Part shown: in pieces, positions 1 through 8,442 of the stretch
Layout: every line of letters begins with the position of its first letter
Numbering within the stretch: position 1 is the stretch's first letter
Assembly: GCA_030739855.1 (NCBI GenBank)
Contig: JASLYJ010000012.1
Coordinates: 13,103 to 46,972 of the forward strand
Reading direction: 5' to 3'
Source of the DNA: Alphaproteobacteria bacterium
GTDB lineage: Bacteria > Pseudomonadota > Alphaproteobacteria > UBA11136
Length of the DNA stretch: 33,870 nucleotides
The notes under the pieces: generated by a model
Database searches by the model: none
Seen by the model: only the letters and a program-made list of their open reading frames with translations
What the model was told of the DNA's origin: nothing
Position numbers and translations under genes: made by a program

Positions 1-434
1 CGCTGTTTCACTGTGGTTATGTCGGGCCCCGTTTCGGGATCGACACGCACGTCGACCAGCCTCGGGATTTCAAGGTCGTCCACCTGGCTCCCCTCGCCCA
101 GCCAGGGTGCGAGTAGGGAAAAAGTCTCCTCCACAGAAAGCGATTCAGCAGAAATTACGCCCGGCGTTCCCCGGAGAAGCGCTAGGGTTCGATCAAGGGC
201 TTTAGCGTTTTTTGCCCACCGTTTCTCGGCTGGTTCGCTAGTGGAGATATCGGGCATAATTTGCACCGTCATCGTTCCCGAAAGGCCCTGATCCCATCCT
301 CCCACCACCGCGTCGACGACCATGGCCACAGCCAGCGCCAGCGCCGCCAGATACACCATCAAGGCAATGATCCATGGCAGGAGCCTACTGGAACTATCCT
401 CATCCAGCGGCAGATCGAAAGGGTGGCGAAACAT
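1..434 (-). CDS. ftsX: Cell division protein FtsX, N-terminal part (runs off the window)
   Basis: Permease-like partner of FtsE. The FtsEX complex in the inner membrane couples divisome assembly to activation of cell-wall hydrolases. Read on the minus strand, the frame opens with ATG directly after the ftsE stop (TGAATG, no spacer). It gives a cytoplasmic start (MFRHPFDLPLDEDSSS), one hydrophobic segment at about residues 19-42, then the start of the periplasmic domain, which typically follows the first FtsX helix. The frame stays open for all 144 codons to the window edge, so the other three helices lie outside. The call rests on this topology and on direct coupling to ftsE, which is the conserved order. 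It is incomplete because of the window edge, not because of damage. Confidence 0.85.
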   Translation of the reverse strand, partial: MFRHPFDLPLDEDSSSRLLPWIIALMVYLAALALAVAMVVDAVVGGWDQGLSGTMTVQIMPDISTSEPAEKRWAKNAKALDRTLALLRGTPGVISAESLSVEETFSLLAPWLGEGSQVDDLEIPRLVDVRVDPETGPDITTVKQ

Positions 435-1115
435 TCAGGCGTACACCCTTTCTGACTGATCCACGACGCTTGCTTCGCCGTCCTCGAGGCGGATGACGGG
501 ATGGCTAAAGCGCGAAACCAGATCCTTATTATGGGTGGCGATGATGACGGTAGTCCCCATCTTGTTGAGCTCGTCGAAGAGATAAATCAGGCGCATGGCG
601 ATCTTGTTATCCACATTACCAGTGGGTTCGTCAGCAAGAAGAAGTTGGGGGCGGCTTATAACGGCGCGGGCGATGGCCACCCGTTGCTGCTGGCCGCCTG
701 AAAGAGTGGCGGGGAGGAAATCTATTTGGTTGGTCAGCCCCACCCAGTTCAACAGCTCTGAGACATTGCTCCGGATGCGTGACGGGCTCACGCCAGCCAC
801 GCGCAGAGGCAGGGCCACGTTATCAAAAGCGGAGAGATGTTCAACGAGTCGGAAATCCTGGAACACGACACCGATACGGAGGCGCAGATCCTGTATGGCG
901 GGCCTGGGAAGAGTTATCACATCCTGGCCAAATATATTGATAAGCCCCCTTGAGGGCCGTAGTGCCAAATAGATCAAACGCAGCAGAGAGGATTTTCCGG
1001 CACCGCTTGGTCCGGTAAGAAAATGGAAAGAGCCAGGCCTCAGCTCGAACGAGATGTCGCGAAGTACTTCCGGCCCCATACCGTAGCGCAGGCCCACATT
1101 CTCAAATCTAACCAT
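435..1115 (-). CDS. ftsE: Cell division ATP-binding protein FtsE
   Basis: ABC-type ATPase that powers the FtsX permease at the division septum. Counting from the ATG at 1115 (226 aa) there is a Walker A motif (GPSGAGKSS, about 35-43), an ABC signature (LSGGQQQR, about 138-145), a Walker B ([12 protein letters not shown], about 158-169) and an H-loop (ATHN). The opening [12 protein letters not shown] is typical of the family. An in-frame GTG at 1136 would add seven residues (MAGVSSD). I prefer the ATG because the family starts there, although the GGAG upstream of it is 11 nt away. The stop is immediately followed by the ftsX ATG. A zinc-ribbon gene is divergent on the other side. Confidence 0.96.
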   Translation of the reverse strand: MVRFENVGLRYGMGPEVLRDISFELRPGSFHFLTGPSGAGKSSLLRLIYLALRPSRGLINIFGQDVITLPRPAIQDLRLRIGVVFQDFRLVEHLSAFDNVALPLRVAGVSPSRIRSNVSELLNWVGLTNQIDFLPATLSGGQQQRVAIARAVISRPQLLLADEPTGNVDNKIAMRLIYLFDELNKMGTTVIIATHNKDLVSRFSHPVIRLEDGEASVVDQSERVYA

Positions 1116-1293
1116 GTCGCTGCTGACTCCAGCCACTTTGTCCCGCAGCCAATTTCTACTCTGAAGAATGGCATGCAGCCGCTTGCTTCGTCCAGCACCA
1201 AGCTCTTTCCTTGCGCTCGCATATGCAACAACCTATAACTCCCTATATTATCTCGTAAAATCAGGTGCTCGTGCCTATCTATTTCTGCTGCGA

Positions 1294-1830
1294 ATGATCC
1301 TAACCTGCCCCTCCTGCAACACCCGTTATATGCTGGATATGGCCTCCACTCGGCCAGAGGGGCAAACTGTCCGATGTTTCAAATGCAAACATACTTGGGT
1401 TCAGGATCGTCCAAGAGTCGAAGAGGGCCCTGTCGCCTCCACCGATATCCCCTCCTATGGGGGCGACAAGCTCATAGGGCTCAAAAAATTTGAGCGCCAT
1501 TCCATTGACCGGAAAACCGGCAAGCCCATCGTGGCTAAGCCAAAATTACAAATCAGCGGAATTGTCGACTGGGTTCTGTTTTTCGTTGTCTTCGGCGCCG
1601 CTATTACCAGCGCCGCCATTGTCTACCGTGACAAAATGCGTGAAATATGGCCCGCCTCCAACCGGCTCTATACTCTGATCGGTGACGTGGCGCACGAAAT
1701 AAGGCCCATCTCTGACCGGCTCTATACTTTGATCGGTCTGGACGCGGATGAGGAAGATACAATGGCAGACGAGACAACAGAAAAAAGCGTGCCCGCCGAG
1801 AAACAATCTGGACAAGAGACAATGCCCTAG
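1294..1830 (+). CDS. Zinc-ribbon (MJ0042-type) single-pass membrane protein
   Basis: 178 aa. The N-terminus is a zinc ribbon (CPSC at 5-8, CFKC at 28-31) of the MJ0042/DUF3426-like finger type found at the start of many proteobacterial membrane proteins. A basic linker follows, then one transmembrane segment (about 90-111) and an acidic, hydrophilic C-terminal tail. The frame is open upstream to 1168, but homologous sequence begins at MILTCPSC, so the ATG at 1294 is chosen. It is divergent from ftsEX, a common neighbourhood in alphaproteobacteria. Its function is not established. After the membrane helix, an 18-residue unit is present twice in tandem (see the repeat entry). Confidence 0.8.
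   Translation: MILTCPSCNTRYMLDMASTRPEGQTVRCFKCKHTWVQDRPRVEEGPVASTDIPSYGGDKLIGLKKFERHSIDRKTGKPIVAKPKLQISGIVDWVLFFVVFGAAITSAAIVYRDKMREIWPASNRLYTLIGDVAHEIRPISDRLYTLIGLDADEEDTMADETTEKSVPAEKQSGQETMP
1639..1746 (+). repeat. Intragenic tandem duplication, 2 x 54 bp (18 codons)
   Basis: Two adjacent in-frame copies, 1639-1692 and 1693-1746, encode REIWPASNRLYTLIGDVA and HEIRPISDRLYTLIGLDA. The core RLYTLIG is identical and the DNA there differs at only one base. The copies sit just after the transmembrane helix of the zinc-ribbon protein. High nucleotide identity suggests a fairly recent duplication. Confidence 0.85.
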
Positions 1831-1943
1831 CCCCGCGACATCCCTCACGCCTCTCGCACCGCTCTCTTAACATTAATCCCTAGAATCGCGGCAGTAGACG
1901 TTCCAAATAGTCCCATTTCTCTTGTGGCGTCCAGAGGAGCGGC

Positions 1944-3245
1944 TTATGCCGTGTTCCTAATGTTGGAATCCCTGTTGCTACCCGTCTCCTGCCAACCCGG
2001 CGTGCGTTCCAGGGCAAACAGGGCTTCAGCCTCCTGGCGCACCCGCACCACGGCGTGAGAATCACCGCGCACCATAACCTCGGGAATCAACGGTCGGTTG
2101 TTATAGGTGGACGCCATGACGGCGCCGTAGGCGCCCGCTGAACAAATGGCCAGGAGGTCGCCTTCGGCCAGAGGCGGCAGTGGCCTCGCCTCGGCGAAGC
2201 AGTCGCCGGTTTCACACACCGGACCCACTATATCGGCGAGGCTTTCCTCGGCATCGGGAACAGCTTCGGAAAGTGGTAGAATGCGGTGCCGGGCATCATA
2301 GAGGGCGGGACGCAACAGATCATTCATGCCAGCATCCACCACCACGAAGCGCCGGCCATGTCCTTCCTTTATGCGGATTACGCGGGTTACGAGAACCCCA
2401 GCATTACCAACCAGATATCGCCCCGGCTCGAATAGCAGGTCGCAATCAAGGGGCGCAATCACCTCACGTATCAGGGCGGCATAATCGTTAATGTCCGGCG
2501 GCGTCTCGCCGTCATAGACGATACCAAGCCCACCACCAAGATCCAGCCGTACCACTTCAAGTCCAGACTCACGAAGCGATACCACCAGGGCGGCGACGCG
2601 CGAGAAGGCTTCACGGAAGGGGTCAAGCCTGGTCAACTGCGAGCCAATGTGTACCGCCAACCCCACCGGCGTCACGCTCTCCATGGAGGCGGCACGTTTG
2701 TAAAGATCTGGAGCGTGGGGAAGATCGACTCCGAACTTATCCTCCACCTTGCCAGTAGAAATCTTTTCGTGGGTATCTGCATCCACATCCGGATTGACAC
2801 GCAGGGCCACCGCTGCATTCACGCCATGTGAGCGCGCCCGCTCGTTCACCATTATCAGTTCTGATTCCGATTCCACATTGATCTGGAAGATTCCCGCCTC
2901 CAGGGCGGCATCAATCTCCCAGGCGGTCTTGCCGACGCCGGAAAAGACGATCTTGCCAGGGGCCATACCCGCCTTTAGCGCACGGGAAAGCTCGCCGCCC
3001 GACACCACGTCGGCACCCGCCCCGCGCATCGCCATCTCGCGCAACACAGCAAGATTGGAATTAGCCTTCACGGAATAGCATATAGTTGCCGGAAGACCGT
3101 CAAATGCCCGCGTGAACGCCTCATAGTTACAATCCATAGCGGCCACGGAATAGCAGTAGAAAGGCGTGCCTACCTCAGCAGCAATGTCTTTCATGGCAAC
3201 ACCTTCAGCATGAAGGCGTGCGCCCACATAAGTGAAGTCATTCAC
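1944..3245 (-). CDS. lysA: Diaminopimelate decarboxylase
   Basis: PLP-dependent enzyme that decarboxylates meso-diaminopimelate to L-lysine, the last step of the DAP pathway. 433 aa. The PLP lysine lies in the CYSVKANSN motif (K60). HIGSQL, the glycine-rich LDLGGGLGI loop, EPGRYLVGNAG, and the substrate-binding CETGD and GAYGAVMASTYN motifs all follow in the usual order. The start is GTG at 3245, with GAGG five to six bases upstream overlapping the stop of the preceding lipoprotein gene, so translation is probably coupled. The last residues (about GWQETGSNRDSNIRNTA) form a polar tail. It is the third gene of argH-lptM-lysA, a conserved arrangement. Confidence 0.97.
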   Translation of the reverse strand: MNDFTYVGARLHAEGVAMKDIAAEVGTPFYCYSVAAMDCNYEAFTRAFDGLPATICYSVKANSNLAVLREMAMRGAGADVVSGGELSRALKAGMAPGKIVFSGVGKTAWEIDAALEAGIFQINVESESELIMVNERARSHGVNAAVALRVNPDVDADTHEKISTGKVEDKFGVDLPHAPDLYKRAASMESVTPVGLAVHIGSQLTRLDPFREAFSRVAALVVSLRESGLEVVRLDLGGGLGIVYDGETPPDINDYAALIREVIAPLDCDLLFEPGRYLVGNAGVLVTRVIRIKEGHGRRFVVVDAGMNDLLRPALYDARHRILPLSEAVPDAEESLADIVGPVCETGDCFAEARPLPPLAEGDLLAICSAGAYGAVMASTYNNRPLIPEVMVRGDSHAVVRVRQEAEALFALERTPGWQETGSNRDSNIRNTA

Positions 3246-3252
3246 GGGGACC

Positions 3253-3390
3253 TCACTCGCTGGGATACTGCCGGGGATAGTCGGTGTCCCCGGGGATCAC
3301 GGGGTCGCCCTTCTTGCCGCAGGCGCTCAGCGACAAACTCAGGGAAACCGCCACCAACCCCACCAGCAACAGATGGGTGAAATTCCTCAT
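3253..3390 (-). CDS. lptM: Small lipoprotein, LptM/YifL-like
   Basis: 45 aa. It has a short charged start (MRNFTH), a hydrophobic stretch and a lipobox LSAC followed by GKKGDP. Lipidation would be at C24. CGxKGDP directly after the lipobox and the position between argH and lysA are the hallmarks of the LptM (YifL) family, which in E. coli helps mature the LPS transporter LptD. It lies 11 nt after the argH stop and 7 nt before the lysA start, with a GGGGAT ribosome-binding site ahead of its ATG. The function here is inferred from family and position only. Confidence 0.85.
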   Translation of the reverse strand: MRNFTHLLLVGLVAVSLSLSLSACGKKGDPVIPGDTDYPRQYPSE

Positions 3391-3401
3391 CTTTTCATCC
3401 C

Positions 3402-4829
3402 CTACAAATAGGTCTTGCGAGCCGCAGCAGCTGCGCGGCGTACATTTATGGGCGCGGTGCCACCTAGACTCTTGCGGCTAGCCACCGATTTTTCCACTTC
3501 CAACACCTTGAACACATCGGCGGTCATGCGCGGTTCCACTGACTGCATGGCCGCAAGGCTCAGTTCCATCAGGCCACAGCCTTCCCTGTCGGCGAGCTCT
3601 ACCAACAGGCCCGTCACGTAATGGGCACGGCGGAAAGGCATATCGAGCACCCGCACCAGCCAGTCGGCAAGGTCCGTGGCCGTGGCGTGGCCCCGGGACA
3701 CTGCTTCCTTCATGACTTCAGCGTTTACCACCATTTCACGGATCATGCCGGTCATAGCGCCCAAGGATAGCAGCCAAGTATTAGCAGCTTCGAAGACCGG
3801 CTCCTTATCTTCCTGCATATCCTTTGAATAAGCTAGCGGCAAGCCCTTTAGCACCGACAGCAACCCGGCCAACGCCCCCGCCACGCGGCCGCTCTTGGCA
3901 CGAATCAACTCAGCGGCATCAGGGTTGCGCTTTTGTGGCATTATAGAACTACCGGTGCTGAAACTGTCGGGAAGACACACAAAACCGAAGGGATCACTAC
4001 ACCAGAGCACGATCTCGTCGGCCAACCGTGAGAGGTGCACGGCGCTAATAGCCGCAGCAGAGAGGAACTCTAGTGCGAAGTCCCGGTCGGAAACGGCGTC
4101 TAGCGAATTGGCCATGGGCCGATGAAAACCTAGCGCCTGTGCTGTCATCCGACGGTCGATGGGAAACGAAGTGCCGGCAAGCGCCGCCGCGCCCAACGGC
4201 GATTCGTTAAGCCGCATGCGGGTGTCCACCACCCGTCCCCGGTCGCGGCCGAACATCTCCACGTAGGCCAGCATGTGATGCCCAAAGGTGACCGGCTGGG
4301 CCGTTTGCAGATGTGTTAATCCGGGCATAACCGTGGCGGCGTGTTCTTCCGCTCTGTCAATAAGAATCGCCTGCAGAGAGCGTAGAGAATCCTCTACCAG
4401 GTCCAGGGCATCACGTACCCAGAGCCGGAAATCGGTGGCCACCTGATCATTGCGCGAGCGTGCCGTGTGCAGGCGCCCAGCGATGTCCCCGACGATCTCG
4501 GTCAGCCGTGATTCTATGTTCATGTGAATATCCTCAAGTTCGTGTTTAAACACGAAATTCCCATGCTCAATTTCCTTGCTGATCTTCCTCAGACCCGAAA
4601 CGATGGTATCTCTGTTTTTTCGCGATATGATGCCGCGGTGCGCAAGCATCTCACAATGGGCGACGGAGACGGCGATGTCCTGAGCCGCTAACTTCCTATC
4701 GAAGTCAATGGAGGTGTTGATTTTCTCCATGATGGCGGCAGGGCCAGCGCTAAAACGACCGCCCCGTAGAACATTTCTTGGGGCTTTGGTCTTACCCCTT
4801 TCCTTCCTAAGTATTTTTTTTGCACACAT
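3402..4829 (-). CDS. argH: Argininosuccinate lyase
   Basis: Cleaves argininosuccinate to arginine and fumarate, the final step of arginine synthesis; a cytoplasmic homotetramer. 475 aa. The fumarase/aspartase-superfamily signature [12 protein letters not shown] is at about 293-304. The conserved [16 protein letters not shown] (122-137) and [14 protein letters not shown] (172-185) regions are intact. Homologues usually start at about [10 protein letters not shown], so the first 20 residues ([20 protein letters not shown]) are an extra basic extension. No in-frame ATG, GTG or TTG was found closer to the conserved part. First gene of argH-lptM-lysA. Only 27 bp separate its start from the divergent tlpA-like gene. 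Confidence 0.96.
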   Translation of the reverse strand: MCAKKILRKERGKTKAPRNVLRGGRFSAGPAAIMEKINTSIDFDRKLAAQDIAVSVAHCEMLAHRGIISRKNRDTIVSGLRKISKEIEHGNFVFKHELEDIHMNIESRLTEIVGDIAGRLHTARSRNDQVATDFRLWVRDALDLVEDSLRSLQAILIDRAEEHAATVMPGLTHLQTAQPVTFGHHMLAYVEMFGRDRGRVVDTRMRLNESPLGAAALAGTSFPIDRRMTAQALGFHRPMANSLDAVSDRDFALEFLSAAAISAVHLSRLADEIVLWCSDPFGFVCLPDSFSTGSSIMPQKRNPDAAELIRAKSGRVAGALAGLLSVLKGLPLAYSKDMQEDKEPVFEAANTWLLSLGAMTGMIREMVVNAEVMKEAVSRGHATATDLADWLVRVLDMPFRRAHYVTGLLVELADREGCGLMELSLAAMQSVEPRMTADVFKVLEVEKSVASRKSLGGTAPINVRRAAAAARKTYL

Positions 4830-4856
4830 GACTCTTAAGACCTCGATGGGGACGCA

Positions 4857-5483
4857 ATGAACGAGAACCGAACGACCAAGAAACCCGCGGTAGGAGGGCT
4901 TGTGGTGCTACTGGCTATCCTCAGCGCCGCAATTCTTTTGATTGTGGTCATATCGGCCCCGCAATCAAGCAAAGATCGCGCTCCGGCATCCATCGATGGC
5001 GCCGCTCTCGATCTCCCGCTTCCGACACTACACGAGATGACGCGGGAGGTCCCCGTCATCACTTTCACCGACGGTGAAGGGCGGAAAACCTTGCTTACTG
5101 CCTTCCAAGGCCAAGTGGTGGTGTTGAATTTCTGGGCCACTTGGTGTGCACCATGTATCCGCGAACTACCTTCTCTGATGCGTCTTGCGGAAACCATGAA
5201 GGACCGCGGCGTGGCCTTTATCGCCCTTTCCGAAGACTTGAAAGGTGCCGAGGTGGTAGTGCCCTTCCTTGAAAAGAACGGTCTCTCCGGGCTCCCCGTC
5301 GCCTACGACCCCAAGGGCACAGCGGCAAGAGCGCTCCGCGTTTCGCGTCTTCCCTCCACCCTGCTCATAGATGCCAGTGGCATGGAGGTGGGGCGTTTCG
5401 ATGGAGCCTACGAATGGGACAGGCCCCGAATTCTGGCACTCTTGGAAGAACTGACGGAGGCCGCGACAACGCCGGTAAAATAG
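4857..5483 (+). CDS. Membrane-anchored TlpA-like thiol:disulfide oxidoreductase
   Basis: 208 aa. A basic N-terminus and one hydrophobic helix (about 13-34) would anchor it in the inner membrane with the thioredoxin domain in the periplasm. The active site is WCAPC (96-100) inside [15 protein letters not shown], and the cis-proline is in RLPSTLLI (about 166). TlpA/ResA-type proteins reduce disulfides in the envelope, for example in apocytochrome c or copper-delivery proteins for cytochrome oxidase. A tlpA gene divergent from argH is a recurring alphaproteobacterial arrangement. The ATG at 4857 is preceded by GGGGA. Which substrate it reduces cannot be told from the sequence. Confidence 0.9.
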   Translation: MNENRTTKKPAVGGLVVLLAILSAAILLIVVISAPQSSKDRAPASIDGAALDLPLPTLHEMTREVPVITFTDGEGRKTLLTAFQGQVVVLNFWATWCAPCIRELPSLMRLAETMKDRGVAFIALSEDLKGAEVVVPFLEKNGLSGLPVAYDPKGTAARALRVSRLPSTLLIDASGMEVGRFDGAYEWDRPRILALLEELTEAATTPVK

Positions 5484-5588
5484 AAAGGACTGATATCTGT
5501 TTCATCCAGATAACGGTAGCTTCAGCGTGGTCGTCTAGCTTGCCGAGTTCTTTTCAAAAAGTCCTTGGTGATAACGATTGTTCCCGGT

Positions 5589-6518
5589 CTATAGTTTTTT
5601 CATCATTTCCGGCAAAACCTCGAAAAGATCGGCTACCAGTCCATAATCAGCTACCTGGAAGATGGGTGCTTCTTCATCCTTGTTAATGGCGACGATGACC
5701 TTGCTGTCCTTGATTCCAGCCAGATGCTGAATAGCACCTGAAATGCCTACCGCTATATAGAGGTCCGGGGCGACGATCCTTCCGGTCTGCCCCACCTGAA
5801 AATCGTTAGATACGAAACCAGAATCCACCGCCGCGCGTGAGGCCCCCACTGCCGCGCCCAGCTTGTCGGCCACAGCTTCGATCAATTTGAAGCTCTCCGA
5901 GTTCTGCAGACCGCGCCCGCCAGAGATCACCACCCGCGCCGAAGCCAGTTCGGGACGATCAGACCGGCTCAACTCCCAGCCCACGAAACTTGAATAGCCG
6001 GCGTCGCCAGTGCCTTCAATGACCTCTACCGCAGCGCCCCCGCCTTCGGCGGCAACCGCCTCGAAGGCGGTGCCACGTACCGTGATGACCTTGATAGGGT
6101 CGGATGAACGTACCGTGGCGATGGCGTTCCCGGCATAGATAGGGCGGCGGAAAGTATCGGGCCCTTCCACGCTGATGATGTCAGAAATCTGGGCCACGTC
6201 GAGAAGGGCCGCGGTACGGGGCAGGATATTCTTTCCGAAGGTGGTAGCTGGCGCAAGAATATGGCTATAATCCCCGGCCAGCGTCTTCACTAGCCAAGCC
6301 ACATTTTCTGCCAGATGATGGCCATAAGCTGCGTCATCGGCGCACAGAACTTTCACTACCCCAGCGATTTTAGCCGCGGCGTCTGCCGCCGCGCCGCAGT
6401 GCTCTCCGGCGATAAGAACCGTTACTTCGCCATCAATCTGAATTGCCGCACTCGCCGTGTGCAGGGTGACCGGGCGGATGGCTTTATGGTCGTGTTCGGC
6501 AAGGACAAGAACAGCCAT
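5589..6518 (-). CDS. etfA: Electron transfer flavoprotein, alpha subunit
   Basis: 309 aa. It pairs with EtfB, holds FAD, and carries electrons from acyl-CoA dehydrogenases to ETF:quinone oxidoreductase. The C-terminal FAD domain is clear: SGGRGLQNSESFKL, the GASRAAVDSGF segment, QVGQTGRIVAPDLYIAVGISGAIQHLAG, then VAINKDEEAPIF. The ATG at 6518 overlaps the etfB stop by one base (TGATG), so the genes are coupled. A TTG one codon earlier is less likely. The gene ends about 105 bp from the convergent tlpA-like gene. The nearby Mcd probably uses this ETF (see findings). Confidence 0.97.
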   Translation of the reverse strand: MAVLVLAEHDHKAIRPVTLHTASAAIQIDGEVTVLIAGEHCGAAADAAAKIAGVVKVLCADDAAYGHHLAENVAWLVKTLAGDYSHILAPATTFGKNILPRTAALLDVAQISDIISVEGPDTFRRPIYAGNAIATVRSSDPIKVITVRGTAFEAVAAEGGGAAVEVIEGTGDAGYSSFVGWELSRSDRPELASARVVISGGRGLQNSESFKLIEAVADKLGAAVGASRAAVDSGFVSNDFQVGQTGRIVAPDLYIAVGISGAIQHLAGIKDSKVIVAINKDEEAPIFQVADYGLVADLFEVLPEMMKKL

Positions 6519-7267
6519 CAAATCACCTTGGCTTCGTTACGCAGTTTATCGAGAAGTTCGTCTACGTCGGCGACGATGATACCGCCAGTGCGCACCGGGG
6601 GTTCTTCCACATTTAGGATTTCCAAACGCGGTGTCACGTCCACGCCCAAATCCTCTGGTGTTATCAATTCGATGAGCTTTTTCTTAGCCTTCATAATGTT
6701 GGGCAGTGAAGCATAGCGCGGTTCGTTAAGCCGCAAGTCAGTGGTAATCACCGCTGGTAGGTCGAGCGTAACCATCTCCAGCCCACCATCAATCTCGCGG
6801 GCAACCTCCACTTTCCCATCGCTAAGGGTGAGATTCGAGGCAAAGGTACCTTGGGGCCGGTTGGCGAGCGCGCCAAGCATCTGGCCGGTTTGGTTACAGT
6901 CGTCGTCAATGGCCTGTTTGCCCATGATGACAAGATCGGGGCTTTCCTTGTCCATAAGCGCCTTGAGCAGTTTGGCCACGGCCAACGGCTCCAGCTCGCC
7001 CTCGCAGGGCACGTGGATGCCGCGGTTTGCACCCATGGCCATAGCAGTGCGGATAGTATCCTTGACCTGGGCGGGACCTGCGGAGACGGCAACGATTTCT
7101 CTTACCATACCCCCATCTTTCAGGCGCACCGCCTCTTCTACGGCGATTTCATCGAAGGGGTTCATGGACATTTTCACATTGGCGGTTTCGACGCCAGTTT
7201 GGTCGGCCTTGACCCGGACTTTGACGCTGTAGTCAATGACGCGTTTGACGGCAACAAGAACTTTCAT
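6518..7267 (-). CDS. etfB: Electron transfer flavoprotein, beta subunit
   Basis: 249 aa from the ATG at 7267 ([20 protein letters not shown]), the usual start of the family. The frame is open for another 21 codons upstream, but these carry a non-conserved sequence. The AMP-binding region ([18 protein letters not shown] and the [22 protein letters not shown] stretch) is intact. It forms the ETF heterodimer with EtfA. 291 bp separate it from the pduO stop upstream on the same strand, room for its own promoter, and a near-palindrome sits there (7372-7390). Confidence 0.97.
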   Translation of the reverse strand: MKVLVAVKRVIDYSVKVRVKADQTGVETANVKMSMNPFDEIAVEEAVRLKDGGMVREIVAVSAGPAQVKDTIRTAMAMGANRGIHVPCEGELEPLAVAKLLKALMDKESPDLVIMGKQAIDDDCNQTGQMLGALANRPQGTFASNLTLSDGKVEVAREIDGGLEMVTLDLPAVITTDLRLNEPRYASLPNIMKAKKKLIELITPEDLGVDVTPRLEILNVEEPPVRTGGIIVADVDELLDKLRNEAKVI

Positions 7268-7371
7268 GATTCTTTCAGCTTTTCGAGATTTCCCGAGGTC
7301 TCCCTTCCTGGGGACAGACCCCTTTGGCAAAGGCGGGCACCATAATCAGAATTGACTGAGGGCTACCAATC

Positions 7372-7390
7372 ACCGGTATTAATACCCGGT
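7372..7390. promoter_or_regulatory. Near-palindrome upstream of etfB (candidate operator)
   Basis: The sequence accggtattaatacccggt is an inverted repeat around TATTAATA with one extra C in one arm. It lies about 105-125 bp upstream of the etfB ATG in an otherwise featureless 291-bp gap. The size and symmetry fit a dimeric regulator site. The arms are too short and AT-centred for an obvious terminator, and no T-run follows. Function is unproven. Confidence 0.35.
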
Positions 7391-7558
7391 ACAAACGTAA
7401 TGATCTGTGCCAAAGAACATATATGTGGGACATGCAGGCCTCTAATTCAGCGGAAAAAGAGTCAACTTCGATAGCGGTGAGATTATCAGCCAGGCCGACT
7501 CTATCAAGCTCTCTTTAGTCAAGTTCCTCGAAGAATCTACCCCGGCAATAAATCGGTG

Positions 7559-8125
7559 CTAACGGTTAGCCCCCGGATTCCACAGCACATCCTTTTTGCC
7601 GCCATCATTGAGGTACCGGGCCATAACAAAAAGATGGTCTGACAGGCGGTTGAGATAGGCGATAACCTGGTCGTTTACCGGTTCCGCCGCCGCCAGCTCG
7701 GTGGCCCGCCGCTCGGCCCGTCGCAATACGGTGCGAGCGTGGTGGAGATGGGCTCTGGCTACGGTGCCTCCAGGCAAAACAAAAGACGCCAGCGCTGCCA
7801 AATCCTTGTTCATAACATTGATTTCCTGCTCCAACCGCGCCACCTGAGTATCGGTGATCCGCAGCACTTCGTTCCTTTCATCGTCCTCCCTTTGGGGCCG
7901 ACAGAGGTCGGCACCCAGATCGAAGAGGTCGTTCTGAATTCGCCCCAGCATGGCGTCGGCTTTGGAATCGACGTGGAGGCGAGCTAGTCCTAGCACTGTA
8001 TTGGCCTCGTCCACCGTACCATAAGCCTCTACTCGAAGGCTATGCTTGGCCACACGCTCTCCGTCGCCCAAAGAAGTCTCTCCGGCATCACCACTACGGG
8101 TATAGATTTTATCGAGCCGCACCAT
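7559..8125 (-). CDS. ATP:cob(I)alamin adenosyltransferase, PduO type
   Basis: Transfers the adenosyl group of ATP to cob(I)alamin to make adenosylcobalamin. 188 aa from ATG 8125 (MVRLDKIYTRSGDAGETSLGDG). This N-terminal ATP-binding loop (TRSGDAGETSLGDG) and the C-terminal FVLPGG..ARAHLHHARTVLRRAERR block are diagnostic of the PduO family, not CobA or EutT. An upstream extension of 18 codons overlapping the HIG1 gene is not conserved and was dropped. The gene lies 16 bp after the HIG1 stop on the same strand. AdoCbl is needed by ethylmalonyl-CoA and methylmalonyl-CoA mutases, which fits the ccr-mcd context. Confidence 0.95.
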   Translation of the reverse strand: MVRLDKIYTRSGDAGETSLGDGERVAKHSLRVEAYGTVDEANTVLGLARLHVDSKADAMLGRIQNDLFDLGADLCRPQREDDERNEVLRITDTQVARLEQEINVMNKDLAALASFVLPGGTVARAHLHHARTVLRRAERRATELAAAEPVNDQVIAYLNRLSDHLFVMARYLNDGGKKDVLWNPGANR

Positions 8126-8141
8126 GAAACTGCCGCCTGGT

Positions 8142-8354
8142 CTATCCAGCTTTGTGGATAAGATAGGCAAACAGGACAAACAGCATGATCGCTGCCGCCT
8201 GGAAAGCGACTCGCATGCGCATTAGCTTGTTAGAATACCTCTTACTGAATTCGCCACCTCGCAACATAGAAAATACACCAGCAAACAGCACCCCGGCCGT
8301 GGCTAGCAATGCCAGACCTATGAGATAGGGCACGAAAGCAGTAATAGAGTCCAT
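8142..8354 (-). CDS. HIG1-domain twin-helix membrane protein
   Basis: 70 aa with two transmembrane segments (about 6-29 and 48-67) joined by a basic loop (RGGEFSKRYSNKLMRMR). This is the hypoxia-induced protein (HIG1/Rcf1) fold. Relatives associate with cytochrome c oxidase or other respiratory complexes. In alphaproteobacteria this small gene is often found directly upstream of the PduO adenosyltransferase and etfBA, as here. Its own role is inferred only from the family. Confidence 0.85.
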   Translation of the reverse strand: MDSITAFVPYLIGLALLATAGVLFAGVFSMLRGGEFSKRYSNKLMRMRVAFQAAAIMLFVLFAYLIHKAG

Positions 8355-8368
8355 GGCAGAGAGTTTAC

Positions 8369-8392
8369 CTTGAGGCGGCGTGTCGCCTCAAG
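8369..8392. repeat. Perfect 9-bp inverted repeat between mcd and the HIG1 gene
   Basis: The arms cttgaggcg (8369-8377) and cgcctcaag (8384-8392) are exact reverse complements around a 6-base loop. The hairpin lies 50 bp past the mcd stop and 14 bp before the HIG1 start. No T-run follows on either strand, so it is not a standard intrinsic terminator. It may be an mRNA-processing or stabilising hairpin, or an operator. Confidence 0.5.
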
Positions 8393-8442
8393 CGGGTCGC
8401 CCAGAAACCCGTGAATACCCCAAATAATACACCCGGAGGGCG

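Noticed and set aside
5495-5525. Terminator between tlpA-like and etfA (TATCTG...CAGATA)
   Set aside because: Only six pairs and no T-run; chance level.
7300-7330. N-terminal extension of EtfB containing a ggggacagacccc hairpin
   Set aside because: The extension is not conserved and the small G/C hairpin is a common intergenic type; taken as non-coding.
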